A stretch of 64,000 bases of DNA from an uncultured Clostridia bacterium (GTDB taxonomy: Bacteria; Bacillota; Clostridia; Lachnospirales; Lachnospiraceae), in assembly GCA_937895705.1 (NCBI GenBank), contig CALBKM010000030.1:1-64000 (forward strand), given 5' to 3'. This document shows, one piece after another, positions 63,692 to 64,000 of the stretch (positions are counted from its first letter, which is position 1; each line of letters opens with the position of its first letter). The notes below the pieces were generated by a model. That model was not told where the DNA came from and made no database searches. It saw only the letters and a list, made by a program, of their open reading frames with translations. A program made the translations under genes and the position numbers.

Positions 63692-64000
63692 ATGATAGTA
63701 AAAGACAGCGCAGGAAACGAGCTTCTGGCAGTAATTGATGTGCCGGAGGAGATGGCCGAGCAGCAGTATAACCCGGTGACCCATGCTTTACTTGTGGTGA
63801 AAATCGGGGAAGAATACTTACTTGGTTGGAATCGGTGGCGGCAGGACTGGGAAGTTTTCGGTGGATGTAAAGAAGAGGGTGAAACGCTTCGGGAGTGTAT
63901 TGAACGGGAAGCAGAAGAAGAACTGGGGCTGAAAAATGTGGAGTATACCTATCTCGGCTTGATGCACGATAAAATGGCGCCGGGGTATTTCAATCCGGAA
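63692..64000 (+). CDS. Nudix hydrolase, 3' end beyond the window
   Basis: The first 103 codons of a Nudix protein. The box GGCKEEGETLRECIEREAEEELGL is complete (Gly, Glu and REAEEEL core), and the lead-in TKPVTHALLVV-like region is NPVTHALLVVKIGEEYLLGWNRWRQDWEVFGG. AAGGAAAGGAG sits just before the ATG at 63692. It differs from the MutT-like protein at 52702 and is nearer to general NUDIX pyrophosphatases. Substrate unknown. Confidence 0.85.
   Translation, partial: MIVKDSAGNELLAVIDVPEEMAEQQYNPVTHALLVVKIGEEYLLGWNRWRQDWEVFGGCKEEGETLRECIEREAEEELGLKNVEYTYLGLMHDKMAPGYFNPE

Overview
The window looks like chromosome of a Gram-positive anaerobe of the class Clostridia, most likely a Lachnospiraceae plant-fibre degrader. 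The basis is the low-to-mid GC Firmicutes style of the genes (strong AGGAGG ribosome sites, occasional TTG and GTG starts, sigma-A promoters with 17-base spacers, many intrinsic terminators). A clostridial ferredoxin, a DUF1858 redox protein, and a set of mostly cytoplasmic hemicellulose enzymes point the same way. No species can be named from the sequence.

Layout. 1-366: a 140-base tandem repeat. 498-4752: secA, prfB (with the programmed +1 frameshift) and a CheW-like gene. 4829-16542: a GH127 enzyme, a MATE exporter, a GH120 beta-xylosidase, a lipoprotein esterase, a clostripain-like membrane protease and a frameshifted lipoprotein metallopeptidase. 16670-19797: a split ABC exporter operon (membrane half, ATPase, membrane half) ending in its probable MerR regulator, with a MerR-type operator in a 19-base promoter spacer. 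19831-25492: an uncharacterised gene, then uvrB-uvrA. 25707-32639: alcohol dehydrogenase, ferredoxin, DUF1858, tRNA-Trp, DUF3737, MBL hydrolase, YfbR-like nucleotidase, HAD phosphatase and an RsmH-like methylase. 32665-37045: an SGNH esterase, a GH31 alpha-xylosidase and a one-pass membrane protein.

37100-52640 is an accessory island, visibly AT-richer than both flanks, carrying defence genes in three blocks. Block one is a DUF4062/TIR-like protein with long helical repeats plus a HEPN-like protein (37479-40889). Block two is a complete LlaJI-type restriction-modification operon: HTH protein, two C5 methylases, McrB-like motor and LlaJI nuclease (42146-47719). Block three (48196-52638), the most interesting part of the window, is a tightly packed operon of a C5 cytosine methylase, a protein with two GHKL ATPase modules (MORC/Hsp90-like at the N terminus, histidine-kinase-like at the C terminus), and a receiver domain fused to a HEPN-like domain. 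It reads like a two-component relay ending in a putative RNase and may be an undescribed defence system.

52702-54715 returns to housekeeping genes (Nudix, sfsA, membrane protein). 54894-55503 is a short AT-rich accessory patch. 55988-60653 is a second xyloside cluster (DUF1349, FMN dehydrogenase-like, GH120, sugar isomerase). The window closes with an ECF sigma/anti-sigma pair, a receiver-GGDEF protein with a second degenerate GGDEF domain, a copy of the repeat seen at the left edge, and the start of a Nudix gene.

Functionally, the sugar enzymes have no signal peptides. They probably act in the cytosol on imported xylo- and arabino-oligosaccharides: GH120 on beta-xylosides, GH31 on alpha-xylosides, GH127 on beta-L-arabinofuranosides and the SGNH esterase on acyl groups.
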